Source of the DNA: Ignavibacteria bacterium UBA5771
GTDB taxonomy: Bacteria > Bacteroidota > Ignavibacteria > Kapaibacteriales > UBA2268
Assembly: GCA_002418685.1 (NCBI GenBank)
Contig: DIEP01000129.1
Location: 1 to 11,871, forward strand
Direction of reading: 5' to 3'
Length of the DNA: 11,871 nucleotides
Below are positions 1 to 7,496 of the stretch, one piece after another. Each line of letters begins with the position of its first letter. Position 1 is the stretch's first letter. The notes under the pieces are model-generated. The model ran no database searches, was not told the DNA's origin, and worked only from the letters and a program-made list of their open reading frames with translations. Position numbers and translations under genes: made by a program.

Positions 1-427
1 CCTCTTTAAAGTATTTATTCAAATATAGCAAAATATCGTAAAAAGATAGTATTCCCACAATATGCTTCTCCCAATCTACGACTGGCAAGCATTCATAACG
101 ATATTTTGTCATTAGTTCAACAGCCTTCTGAATTGTATCTTCAGGGTATAGAAAATGCAGGTCCTTATTGATTAAATGTTCATATTCACTTATCGAATTG
201 TCCTCAATTTCTTCCTCAGATTCATTGAAATCATATAAGTGCCGCAGAGCGTATTCTTCTAATTTATTTTCAAAAATCAGACCTACGAATTTATCACCTT
301 CTAAAACAGGGAGGTGATGAATCTTTTCTCTTTTGAATATCTCGTCTGCTTTACGGACGGGATCGTTAATATCCACAGTAAAGACATTCTTACTCATAAT
401 TTCGGAAATTTTAATGTTTTTGTTCAT
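1..427 (-). CDS. CBS-domain protein, partial (C-terminus beyond left edge)
   Basis: The reverse strand reads in one open frame from an ATG at 425-427 to the window edge, giving 142 codons without a stop. The protein begins MNKNIKISEIMSKNVFTVDI, the usual opening of a CBS-domain pair (xxxIMSxxVxTV). It continues with a DPVRKADEIF helix and an HHLPVLEGDKFVGLI strand-turn-strand, which is the first CBS motif (about residues 6-60). After an acidic stretch rich in Glu and Asp (about 70-85), a second CBS unit follows (DTIQKAVELM, then YECLPVVDWEKHIVGILSFYDIL, about 95-137). CBS pairs generally bind adenosine nucleotides and act as energy-state sensors, alone or attached to another domain. Whether a further domain follows cannot be seen, so the specific role is unknown. 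No good Shine-Dalgarno precedes the ATG (AGATGAAAG directly abuts it). The CBS assignment is firm; any function beyond it would be a guess. Confidence 0.85.
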   Translation of the reverse strand, partial: MNKNIKISEIMSKNVFTVDINDPVRKADEIFKREKIHHLPVLEGDKFVGLIFENKLEEYALRHLYDFNESEEEIEDNSISEYEHLINKDLHFLYPEDTIQKAVELMTKYRYECLPVVDWEKHIVGILSFYDILLYLNKYFKE

Positions 428-848
428 CTTTCATCTATTTTTAATTTTCTATTGCTAATAATTTATTTTCTTTTGATTTTAACTCATTATTTTTTTTCAA
501 ATTTAACAAATTATATAGAATAAATTTTTAAAAATGAACTTTTTATTTTTAATTTAATCTCAAGAATGATTTTGCCTTTTATTAGTTAATAATATGAATA
601 AAAATATATTTTGAAGAAGTCGGAGGTAATAATATTTTATGGGAAATTCTTTTTTGAATTCTTGCTCAATTTTACAACAAAAACATATACTATATTCATA
701 GATAATCAAAGAAATGACAAACGTATTTCAAACTTTTCTAGCAAATGCGTATCTAATTGGACGGCTATTTTTTTTATTTTTCGTAATTTTGCAATTTATA
801 TTATATTCATATTTAACAATTTATAAAGTTTAATAACGAGGCATTTCA
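428..848. other. A+T-rich spacer between divergent genes, no gene seen
   Basis: This spacer separates the leftward CBS gene from the rightward tyrosine phenol-lyase gene, so it should hold both promoters. It is very A+T-rich with many homopolymer runs, and no single -35/-10 pair stands out. A GGAGG at 622-626 lies 12 bases ahead of an ATG at 639 that opens only a 20-codon frame. I do not consider that a supported gene. The last bases, GAGG at 838-841, are the ribosome binding site of the downstream lyase. Confidence 0.5.
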
Positions 849-2228
849 ATGTCATTTTCAAGAAAACCTTGGGCAGAACCATATAAAATTAAAGTGGTAG
901 AACCCGTCAAAATTACTTCAAAAGAACATCGTATCGAAAAAATCAAAGAAGCGGGATATAACACATTTCTTCTGCATTCAGATGATGTGTATATCGATTT
1001 GCTCACTGATAGTGGCACTAATGCAATGAGCGATTATCAATGGGCAGGTATGATGCTTGGCGATGAAGCTTATGCTGGAAGTAAGAATTTCTATTATTTA
1101 TCAAATAATGTCGAAAAATATTATGGATACAAATTCACAGTTCCAACTCATCAAGGGCGCGGTGCTGAGCATTTGCTTTCGCAAGTTCTGATTAAACCAG
1201 GCGATTATATACCTGGCAATATGTATTTCACAACAACTCGACAACATCAGGAGCTTGCAGGTGGAAAATTTGTGGATGTGATCATTGACGAAGCAAATGA
1301 ACCGCAAACACATTTGCCCTTCAAAGGTAATATCGATTTGAAAAAATTCCAAGATTTGATTAACAAAGTAGGTGCTGACAAAATTCCTTACATTAGCGTG
1401 GCTGCAACTGTTAATATGGCAGGCGGACAGCCAATTTCGATGGCTAATATGCGTGAAGTTTCCGAATTAGCACATAAAAATGGAATTAAAGTATTTATCG
1501 ATGCAACGCGAGTAGTTGAAAATGCGTATTTCATTCAACAAAGAGAAGAAGGTTATAAAAATAAAGCTATTACTGAAATATTACGCGAGTTTTGCTCATA
1601 TTCTGATGGCGCAACCGTATCAGGTAAAAAAGACTTGATGGTAAATATTGGTGGTTTTGTTGCAGTCAATGACCCAAATTTGTGCGATGAACTCCGTAAT
1701 CTTGTAGTAGTGTATGAAGGATTGCATACCTATGGTGGTTTAGCGGGACGTGATATGGAAGCGATGGGACGGGGTATTGAAGAAATGGTTCAGCAAGATA
1801 CTATTGAATTCCGAATTAAGCAAGTCGAGTATTTAGGAAATTTATTATTAGAAAATGGCATTCCAATTGTCGAACCCATTGGCGGGCACGCTGTGTTCCT
1901 TGATGCGAAGAAATTCTATGATCATATTCCACAGGAGCAATATCCCGCACAAGCATTGGCATCGGATTTATATGTCGAGTCAGGTGTTCGCTCAATGGAA
2001 CGCGGTATTGTTTCAGCAGGAAGAAATAGTGCGGGCGAAGAATATAAACCCAAACTTGAATTAGTGCGATTGACTATTCCCCGACGCGTATATACACAAG
2101 CTCATCTTGATGTTGTGGCTTATTCAGTTGTTGAATTATACAAAAAACGTCACGAAGCTCGCGGTTTGAAAATGGTCTACGAGCCAAAATTCTTGAGGTT
2201 CTTCCAAGCTCGTTTCGATCGATTATAA
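849..2228 (+). CDS. tpl: tyrosine phenol-lyase (beta-tyrosinase), PLP-dependent
   Basis: This 459-residue cytosolic enzyme should cleave L-tyrosine to phenol, pyruvate and ammonia (EC 4.1.99.2) using pyridoxal phosphate. It aligns from memory along its full length with the 456-residue Citrobacter freundii enzyme, with a 4-residue N-terminal extension and one deletion near residue 394. The PLP lysine is K261 in SGKKD. The PLP-pocket residues Q102, R104, N189, D218 and R221 (in DATR), the catalytic Y75 and the carboxylate-binding arginine near 407 (LTIPRR) are all present. Three positions separate it from tryptophanase: T128 in YFTTTR (tryptophanase has Asp), R385 in SMERG (Ile) and F451 in LRFF (His). 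All three are of the tyrosine type. The ATG has GAGG seven bases upstream. A strong terminator follows 30 bases after the stop, so it is probably monocistronic. No tyrosine transporter or TyrR-like regulator is visible nearby. Tryptophanase is the main alternative and is unlikely. Confidence 0.95.
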   Translation: MSFSRKPWAEPYKIKVVEPVKITSKEHRIEKIKEAGYNTFLLHSDDVYIDLLTDSGTNAMSDYQWAGMMLGDEAYAGSKNFYYLSNNVEKYYGYKFTVPTHQGRGAEHLLSQVLIKPGDYIPGNMYFTTTRQHQELAGGKFVDVIIDEANEPQTHLPFKGNIDLKKFQDLINKVGADKIPYISVAATVNMAGGQPISMANMREVSELAHKNGIKVFIDATRVVENAYFIQQREEGYKNKAITEILREFCSYSDGATVSGKKDLMVNIGGFVAVNDPNLCDELRNLVVVYEGLHTYGGLAGRDMEAMGRGIEEMVQQDTIEFRIKQVEYLGNLLLENGIPIVEPIGGHAVFLDAKKFYDHIPQEQYPAQALASDLYVESGVRSMERGIVSAGRNSAGEEYKPKLELVRLTIPRRVYTQAHLDVVAYSVVELYKKRHEARGLKMVYEPKFLRFFQARFDRL

Positions 2229-2257
2229 AAGTTAAGAAAATAAATTTAATTAAATTT

Positions 2258-2289
2258 AAAGGCAAATATAAAATCTTATATTTGCCTTT
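2258..2289 (+). terminator. strong hairpin terminator of tpl, possibly bidirectional
   Basis: A perfect 14-bp stem (AAAGGCAAATATAA at 2258-2271 with TTATATTTGCCTTT at 2276-2289) closes a 4-base loop and is followed by GTTTTATT. It lies 30 bases after the tpl stop and 55 bases past the end of the convergent carboxylase gene. On the minus strand the stem is followed by an A/T-rich tract with several T runs, so it may stop transcription from both sides. Confidence 0.85.
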
Positions 2290-2344
2290 GTTTTATTGGA
2301 GAAATGGAATAATTGCACCCTTCAAAATATTGATCCATCAACCC

Positions 2345-3952
2345 CTACATTCTGAATACTCCGAAATTATGGTCAAGAATGGGCGAATTGAGCGACATTG
2401 CAATGGACAGAGCAAGGATTTCGCGAGTTTTCAATGGATCAATTATCCCATCATCCCAAATTCGGGCAGTGCTATAATATGGGCTTGCTTGTTCCTCGTA
2501 TTGCTGAATGATTGGCTCGCGGATATTACGAATTTCCTCATCACTTAATTTATTGCCCTGCTTTTCCAATTGATTGATTTTCACAGTGGCGAGGACGTCT
2601 GCTGCTTGATCTCCACCCATTACGCTAATTTTTCCATGTGGATATATAAAAAGCAATCGTGGGTTATATCCCCTTCCGCACATGGCATAATTGCCTGCAC
2701 CATAAGAGCCGCCAATAATCACAGTAAATTTGGGCACTTGTGCATTTGCAACAGCATGGACCATTTTTGCACCATCTTTTGCAATTCCACCGTGTTCATA
2801 TTTTTTTCCGACAATGAACCCTGTTATATTTTGCAAAAATATCAATGGAATTTTCCGGATACTGCACATTTCGATAAAATGGGCACCCTTCAAACTTGAT
2901 TCAGAAAAAAGCACTCCATTATTTGCAACAATTCCAACGGGATAACCCATAATATGAGCGAAGCCCGTGACGAGCGTTCTGCCATAATTTTCTTTGAATT
3001 CGTGGAAGCGGCTTCCATCAACAATCCGAGCAATAATTTCGTGCATATCGAACGGGTGGCGAATATTTTTTGGAACTATTCCATAAATTTCTTCGGGATC
3101 ATAGTATGGTTCTTCGGGTTCAATTCTGCCAATATCAAACTTTTGCTCGAATGAAAGATTTTCAACGATATTTCGAGCTATTTGAAGTGCGTGTTCATCA
3201 TTCATTGCAAGGTGATCAGCAACTCCCGAAATCTTTGTGTGCACATCAGCACCTCCAAGCTCTTCTTCGGTAACATCTTCGCCTGTCGCAGCTTTCACAA
3301 GTGGAGGACCACCGATAAAGATTGTTGCCTGATTTTTTACCATAATAGTTTCATCGCTCATTGCGGGAACATAGGCTCCACCCGCAGTGCATGAACCCAT
3401 TACAACAGAAATTTGAGGTATATTCATTGCGGACATAATTGCTTGATTATAAAAGATTTTCCCAAAATGGTCCTTATCGGGGAACGTCTCTGATTGAAGA
3501 GGTAAAAATATCCCACCCGAATCCACAAGATACACGCAAGGCAAATGATTTTGAATCGCAATTTCTTGGGCGCGGATGTGCTTTTTTATAGTCATCGGAA
3601 AATATGTGCCGCCTTTTACAGTCGCATCATTTGCAACAATCATAACTTCTCTGCCTTTGACAACGCCAATGCCTGTGATCATTCCTGCACCTGGCGATTG
3701 ATTATCATACATATCCCAAGCGGCAAGCGAAGATAGCTCCATAAATGGTGTATCGTGATCGAGCAAATGCTGAACCCTATCACGAGTGAGTAATTTTCCA
3801 CGTGAAAGATGCTTTTGCCGAGCTGATTCAGTTCCTCCTTGCTTCACACGGGCAATGCGTTCTTTGAGTTCCGAAAGCAATCGCTGGGAATTCTCGAAAT
3901 TATCTTTATATTCATTAGATTTAGTCGATATGTTTGATTGAATTTGTTGCAT
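2345..3952 (-). CDS. mccB: methylcrotonyl-CoA carboxylase, carboxyltransferase (beta) subunit
   Basis: The 535-residue product is the carboxyltransferase half of a biotin-dependent acyl-CoA carboxylase. It moves the carboxyl group from carboxybiotin to an acyl-CoA, most likely 3-methylcrotonyl-CoA in leucine breakdown. Two crotonase-like folds are visible. The N-terminal half carries VDSGGIFLPLQ (143-153), GSCTAGGAYVPAMSDE (186-201) and the GGPPLVKAATGE loop (214-225). The C-terminal half carries GGSYGAGNYAMCGRGYNPR (414-432), ISVMGGDQAADVL (442-454) and the closing SPYYSTARIWDDGIIDPL. The CTAGGAYVPAMSD and GGPPLVKAATGE forms, and the C-terminal FGVFRM, match MCC beta from memory rather than propionyl-CoA carboxylase, whose loop reads CAGGAVYSPA. 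Geranyl-CoA carboxylase is a close alternative. The ATG at 3950-3952 lacks a Shine-Dalgarno. The biotin-carrying alpha subunit and other leucine-pathway genes are not in the window. The prenyl synthase gene lies 88 bases upstream in the same direction and could share a transcript. Confidence 0.9.
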   Translation of the reverse strand: MQQIQSNISTKSNEYKDNFENSQRLLSELKERIARVKQGGTESARQKHLSRGKLLTRDRVQHLLDHDTPFMELSSLAAWDMYDNQSPGAGMITGIGVVKGREVMIVANDATVKGGTYFPMTIKKHIRAQEIAIQNHLPCVYLVDSGGIFLPLQSETFPDKDHFGKIFYNQAIMSAMNIPQISVVMGSCTAGGAYVPAMSDETIMVKNQATIFIGGPPLVKAATGEDVTEEELGGADVHTKISGVADHLAMNDEHALQIARNIVENLSFEQKFDIGRIEPEEPYYDPEEIYGIVPKNIRHPFDMHEIIARIVDGSRFHEFKENYGRTLVTGFAHIMGYPVGIVANNGVLFSESSLKGAHFIEMCSIRKIPLIFLQNITGFIVGKKYEHGGIAKDGAKMVHAVANAQVPKFTVIIGGSYGAGNYAMCGRGYNPRLLFIYPHGKISVMGGDQAADVLATVKINQLEKQGNKLSDEEIRNIREPIIQQYEEQASPYYSTARIWDDGIIDPLKTREILALSIAMSLNSPILDHNFGVFRM

Positions 3953-4040
3953 ATTATTTACTAAATAATTATAAAAAATGTAAATTATGAAAAAATTAGA
4001 ATTTTATGATTTTATTCACTCGAAATTGATGATTAATTAT

Positions 4041-5033
4041 TTAATATTCTCTTTCAAATATATTTTTAATTAGTTGTTCAAAAAATGATTTTTCTTCAGT
4101 ATCTTTGAAATTAGAAAGCAATTCAAGTGTTTTTGCATAATATTCTTGAATCATTTTATTTGCAATATCGAAAACGCCATTATTCCGGAATATCTCTATC
4201 ATTGTAGGAATATCTTGCTCATTTAAGCCCTTATTTTCCAAAAATTTATTCAATAATTCTATGCTTTTGGGATCATTGATTTGCATTTTTGCAATAAAGA
4301 ATAAATATGTCTTTTTCCCTTCTTTTAAATCCTGCCCTTGAATTTTGCCAAATTTGGGATTTGGTGCTGACAAATCCAGTAAATCGTCTTGAATTTGGAA
4401 ACCCATCCCAATGTTATGTCCAATTTGTTCGAGCAAATTCAGATCATATTCTGACGCATTACCTGCATAACCACCAATCAGAAGAGATTTTTCGATAAGT
4501 TTCGCTGTTTTTTTGTCAATCATCATAAGATAGTCATCAAGTGTCACATCCCGATTATTTTCAAAATTAATATCATAACCTTGACCTTCACAGATTTCAA
4601 TCAAAGCATCAATCATTGCAGCCAAAATCAAGTGAGAAGTTGATTCATTGAAATCCTCAATAGCTTTCCTGAATGATATTGCAAGGAGCAAGTCGCCCGA
4701 TAGTATTGCGATTGAATCATTCCATTTAGTATGAATTGTTTGCTTATTTCGGCGGAGGGGCGCTTTGTCCATTATATCATCATGAATAAGCGAAAAATTA
4801 TGCAGCAGTTCAATTGCGACTGCGGGTTTGAGTGCAATACTTGGATCACCACCGACTAATTTCGCAACTGCCATTATCAGAACAGGACGAAGACGTTTTC
4901 CACCAGCTTCCATAAGGAATCGCAATGGTTCATAGAGATTGTTTGGCTGGCTTTTATTCAAAGTCTTATCAATTTCCTCTTGAATTGACTTTTGGTAATT
5001 GAAAAAAATCTCGTCGTATTTGTTTTTTTCCAT
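4041..5033 (-). CDS. trans-polyprenyl diphosphate synthase (GGPP/oligoprenyl type)
   Basis: This 330-residue all-alpha enzyme condenses isopentenyl diphosphate onto an allylic diphosphate to make a trans-polyprenyl chain for quinones, carotenoids or other isoprenoids. The family motifs are complete. GGKRLRP lies at 44-50, the first aspartate-rich motif DDIMD at 85-89 is followed by RR at 94-95, GQGYDI lies at 150-155, KKTAKL at 174-179, and the second aspartate-rich motif DDLLD at 216-220. The first motif has no two-residue insertion, and the residue five positions before it is Phe80 with Ser81 after it. By the usual chain-length rules this fits a geranylgeranyl-like product better than bacterial farnesyl synthase, but the length cannot be fixed by eye. 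The HNFSLIHDDIMD string is what I remember from Bacteroidota-type enzymes. The ATG at 5031-5033 has no Shine-Dalgarno. Nearest downstream neighbour in the same direction is mccB; there is no obvious terminator between them. Confidence 0.9.
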   Translation of the reverse strand: MEKNKYDEIFFNYQKSIQEEIDKTLNKSQPNNLYEPLRFLMEAGGKRLRPVLIMAVAKLVGGDPSIALKPAVAIELLHNFSLIHDDIMDKAPLRRNKQTIHTKWNDSIAILSGDLLLAISFRKAIEDFNESTSHLILAAMIDALIEICEGQGYDINFENNRDVTLDDYLMMIDKKTAKLIEKSLLIGGYAGNASEYDLNLLEQIGHNIGMGFQIQDDLLDLSAPNPKFGKIQGQDLKEGKKTYLFFIAKMQINDPKSIELLNKFLENKGLNEQDIPTMIEIFRNNGVFDIANKMIQEYYAKTLELLSNFKDTEEKSFFEQLIKNIFEREY

Positions 5034-5176
5034 TTCTATTTAATTTTTAATTGCAAATTAAAAGAAAATTTTAAAATTGCAAGATAAACAAAAGAAACAA
5101 CTCGTTTTTTTAATGAAGTTTCTGCTTCGAATCAGACATTTTTTCTCTTCCGCAAAAAGAAGTGTGCAGATTTTAT

Positions 5177-5261
5177 AGATTGCTTTGTCATTTCATTCCT
5201 CACAATAACTGTGTTATTTTACCGGTCATTGTGAGCAAATATCCAAGTTAAAGCAATTTCA
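5177..5261. repeat. degenerate palindromic intergenic repeat, two inverted halves
   Basis: The left half (5177-5209), read on the minus strand, is GTTATTGTGAGGAATGAAAT followed by GACAAAGCAATCT. The right half (5225-5262), read on the plus strand, is GTCATTGTGAGCAAATATCC followed by AAGTTAAAGCAATTTCATT. The halves are diverged inverted copies around a 15-base centre. Both resemble the widespread dispersed intergenic element whose core I remember as GTCATTGCGAGGAACGAAGT plus GACGAAGCAATCTC. The spacer lies between the prenyl synthase and the end of flhB. It could fold into a long hairpin at the 3' end of the flagellar transcript. Confidence 0.6.
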
Positions 5262-5275
5262 TTCCAACTTTGCAT

Positions 5276-5293
5276 ACAGACGGGGGCGTCTGT
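5276..5293. repeat. short G+C-rich palindrome (REP-like)
   Basis: ACAGACG (5276-5282), a GGGG loop, and CGTCTGT (5287-5293) form a perfect 7-bp stem. Its G+C content stands out from the surrounding A+T-rich DNA, and it lacks a flanking T-run on either strand, so a simple intrinsic terminator is unlikely. It sits 42 bases beyond the flhB stop, right beside the larger degenerate repeat. Confidence 0.6.
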
Positions 5294-5334
5294 TCTACTG
5301 CCAATAATTTTAAATTTACAACGGTTCCAAATAT

Positions 5335-6420
5335 TTAATTGACAACGTTCTCACGTAAGGAATATACATAAGCAAGCACTTGGGCAACTGCTTTGTATAA
5401 TTCTTCGGGAATTTCCTGATCGACTTCGACATTGTAATAAATTTGGCGGGTTAAGGGTGGGTTTTCAACTATAGGAATTTCATTTTCATTGGCGATTTCG
5501 CGGATTTTTAAAGCAAGGTAATCCACACCTTTGGCAATCACTTTCGGTGCGGACATCCCTTTCTGATCATATTGCAATGCAACGGCAAAATGCGTGGGAT
5601 TCGTTAGAATTACATCAGCAGAAGGAACATTTCTCAACATAATTTGCCTTAATTGAGTTCGCATAATTGAGCGAATTCGCGATTTTACCATTGGGTCCCC
5701 CTCCATCTGCTTCCATTCCTCCTTGACTTCTTGCTTTGTCATTTTCATATCATTTTTAAATTTCCATTTCTGAAATGCAAAATCCATTGCAGCTATTAAA
5801 ATATAAACGGTACCCATCTTCCAAACAAGTTCAAGTGATATACGAAACATAAAATTCACAATTTCATTAAATGGCATTTGCAAAAGCGAGACCAATTCTT
5901 TATCTTTATTGCTCAACACAGAATATGCAACTGCCCCAAGAATTATAATTTTCAAAATTCCTTTGCCAAGTTCAAACAAAGAATATGGAGAGAAAAATAT
6001 ACGCTTCAAATTTTTAAATGGATTGAAAATTTGCTTGAAATGAAGACCTTCTGAGAATTTTTTTGTTGCAATTTTGAGTCCGACTTGTGCAATTTCCGCG
6101 ATGAGAGCTATAAAAAAAATCAATAGAACAACCGGTCCCACAACTTTTGCAAGGAAAAGCGCTAATTTCATAAAATAATAAGGTAAATTTTGTTGAGTAA
6201 TCGTTATATTCGAAAGATTACCCAAAACTGATTTTGATAAATCCATTAAACTGTGTGATATTGATCCAATAAACATAAATACAGACATTCCACCAATCAG
6301 CAATATCGCTGCTGTGGTCACATCCATACTTTTCGCGACTTGTCCTCTCTCTCGAGCTTCGGTTATCCGTTTCGGAGTTGCTTGCTCGGTTTTTTCCATT
6401 CCATCGGGATTCTGTGCCAT
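5335..6420 (-). CDS. flhB: flagellar export switch protein FlhB
   Basis: FlhB (361 residues) sits in the inner membrane beside the FliPQR gate. Its cytoplasmic domain switches export from rod/hook to filament substrates. The N-terminal segment is typical (EKTEQATPKRITEARERGQV, 9-28). It is followed by four hydrophobic segments at about 35-55, 84-112, 148-170 and 188-214, and then a charged linker (KWKFKNDMKMTKQEVKEEWK, 218-237). The autocleavage motif NPTH is intact at 274-277, within ADVILTNPTHFAVAL, so self-cleavage between Asn and Pro is expected. The downstream ENPPLTRQIY stretch is also conserved. Length matches the family. The start ATG lies one base after the fliR stop (TGATATG), with a strong AGGGGGG ribosome binding site inside the fliR end. 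It is the last gene of the cluster; flhA is not found after it. Confidence 0.97.
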   Translation of the reverse strand: MAQNPDGMEKTEQATPKRITEARERGQVAKSMDVTTAAILLIGGMSVFMFIGSISHSLMDLSKSVLGNLSNITITQQNLPYYFMKLALFLAKVVGPVVLLIFFIALIAEIAQVGLKIATKKFSEGLHFKQIFNPFKNLKRIFFSPYSLFELGKGILKIIILGAVAYSVLSNKDKELVSLLQMPFNEIVNFMFRISLELVWKMGTVYILIAAMDFAFQKWKFKNDMKMTKQEVKEEWKQMEGDPMVKSRIRSIMRTQLRQIMLRNVPSADVILTNPTHFAVALQYDQKGMSAPKVIAKGVDYLALKIREIANENEIPIVENPPLTRQIYYNVEVDQEIPEELYKAVAQVLAYVYSLRENVVN

Positions 6421-6421
6421 A

Positions 6422-7219
6422 TCAGACCCCCCTCGGCGCTAAGCTCATAAGCCATTGCATAGTAAGGCTTTGAAAATCTTGAAGTGAATATTTAATGAAA
6501 TAAACAATAAATGGAACTGAAATCAATAAAACAAGCAATCCAACAACAACTTTAACTTGGAAGCTAAGCACAAAAATATTAGTCTGTGGAGCAATTCTTG
6601 AAAGCAAAGCAAGTGCAAGGTTTGCAATAAATAATGCAATAATCGCGGGTGCGGCAATTTTTATTGCAATTATAAATATTGATGAAGCAAATTTCGCAAG
6701 TATCGAAATTGTCGCTTCGCTTGGCACAGCAACTGTAAGTGGAACAACTTTGAAGCTTACAAATAACGTTTCAATCAAAAAATGATGACCATTTATCAAA
6801 AGGAATACCATCAAGACAACTAAGTCAAATACTTGTCCAATCAGTGAAGGAGATGAAGCATTTTGATCAAATAGCAATGATGTGTGAAAACCCATATCAA
6901 AATCGATAAGCCCGCCCGCAAATCTTGCTGCATAAAATACAAGTTGAGCAGAAAAACCAATGGCAAATCCAACCATTAATTCTTTCAAAGCAATGAGCGC
7001 AATGTTCCATAAATGGTAATCAATTTGAGGCTGAATGTCCCAAAAAGTAGTCGTAACTATCAATGTTAATATTAGACCCAGAATGATTTTTAATTGTGGC
7101 ATTGTCCCCGAGTTAGAGAACACAGGAGCGATAAATAGGAAACTGCTAATTCTAATGAAAAATAAGAGTGAAATTACAAATTTCCCCATCAATAGATTTA
7201 ATGTAGCAGAATCCAACAT
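6422..7219 (-). CDS. fliR: flagellar type III export gate protein FliR
   Basis: FliR (265 residues) forms the export channel with FliP and FliQ in the centre of the basal-body membrane ring. The protein is very hydrophobic, with about six membrane segments. Family marks include the early FIRISSFLFIAPVFSN stretch, LKELMVGFAIGFSAQLVFYA (78-97), the AGGLIDFDMGF loop (just past residue 100) and the ALALLSRIAPQTNIFVLSF region in the last third. Length is normal for a stand-alone FliR. The ATG at 7217-7219 lies three bases after the fliQ stop and has only an A-rich upstream stretch, so it probably relies on coupling to fliQ translation. Its stop codon nearly touches the flhB start. No FliR-FlhB fusion is present; the two are separated by a genuine TGA. 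Confidence 0.96.
   Translation of the reverse strand: MLDSATLNLLMGKFVISLLFFIRISSFLFIAPVFSNSGTMPQLKIILGLILTLIVTTTFWDIQPQIDYHLWNIALIALKELMVGFAIGFSAQLVFYAARFAGGLIDFDMGFHTSLLFDQNASSPSLIGQVFDLVVLMVFLLINGHHFLIETLFVSFKVVPLTVAVPSEATISILAKFASSIFIIAIKIAAPAIIALFIANLALALLSRIAPQTNIFVLSFQVKVVVGLLVLLISVPFIVYFIKYSLQDFQSLTMQWLMSLAPRGV
6427..6433 (-). promoter_or_regulatory. flhB ribosome binding site inside the fliR end
   Basis: The minus strand reads AGGGGGG six bases before the flhB ATG and within the last codons of fliR. It is the strongest Shine-Dalgarno in the window, fixes the flhB start, and points to translational coupling. Confidence 0.8.
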
Positions 7220-7222
7220 TTT

Positions 7223-7486
7223 TTATAGATTTTGGATCATATTGAAAATTGAAACTGTAAAATCTTTCATTTTTTCAATCATAAAGGGCAAAATAGCGAC
7301 AATGACAAGAAAAACTGCAATCAATTTGGGAACGAACGTTAATGTTTGTTCTGATATTGATGTTGCCGCTTGAAAAATTGAAATAAACAATCCAACCACC
7401 AGAGATACAAGCAAAATTGGACCGCCAATTATAATTGTGTAATAAAACGCATCTTTTACTAAAGATACTATCATTGTTTCGTTCAT
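7223..7486 (-). CDS. fliQ: flagellar type III export gate protein FliQ
   Basis: FliQ (87 residues) is the small two-helix subunit that packs around FliP and FliR in the export gate. Two hydrophobic helices are visible, at about 15-40 (TIIIGGPILLVSLVVGLFIS) and 52-72 (KLIAVFLVIVAILPFM). Between them is the family's QAATSISEQTLTFVPKL segment, which is close to the usual QAxTQIxExTLxFxPK signature. Length is typical. AGGAAAG overlaps the fliP stop codon and sits just ahead of the ATG, so start choice is clear. It lies between fliP and fliR with gaps of nine and three bases. Confidence 0.96.
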   Translation of the reverse strand: MNETMIVSLVKDAFYYTIIIGGPILLVSLVVGLFISIFQAATSISEQTLTFVPKLIAVFLVIVAILPFMIEKMKDFTVSIFNMIQNL

Positions 7487-7489
7487 AAA

Positions 7490-7496
7490 CTTTCCT
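7490..7496 (-). promoter_or_regulatory. fliQ ribosome binding site overlapping the fliP stop
   Basis: The minus strand reads TAAGGAAAGTTTATG: the fliP stop TAA runs into AGGAAAG, followed three bases later by the fliQ ATG. This fixes the fliQ start and indicates coupled translation from fliP. Confidence 0.75.

Noticed and set aside
639..701. Short ORF (20 codons, MGNSFLNSCSILQQKHILYS) after a GGAGG, as a possible TnaC-like leader peptide for tpl
   Set aside because: Spacing of 12 bases is long, no Trp or run of Tyr is encoded, and no attenuator hairpin follows before tpl.
611..826. A 71-codon plus-strand frame ahead of tpl
   Set aside because: It begins with TTG, is rich in Phe, Ile and Asn as expected from random A+T-rich DNA, shows no domain pattern, and has no placed ribosome binding site.
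1101..1352. Minus-strand frame of 83 codons inside tpl
   Set aside because: It is an antisense shadow of a fully conserved enzyme with no domain or ribosome binding site.
7035..7373. Plus-strand frame of 112 codons across fliR and fliQ
   Set aside because: It is antisense to two certain membrane proteins; its composition mirrors their codons.
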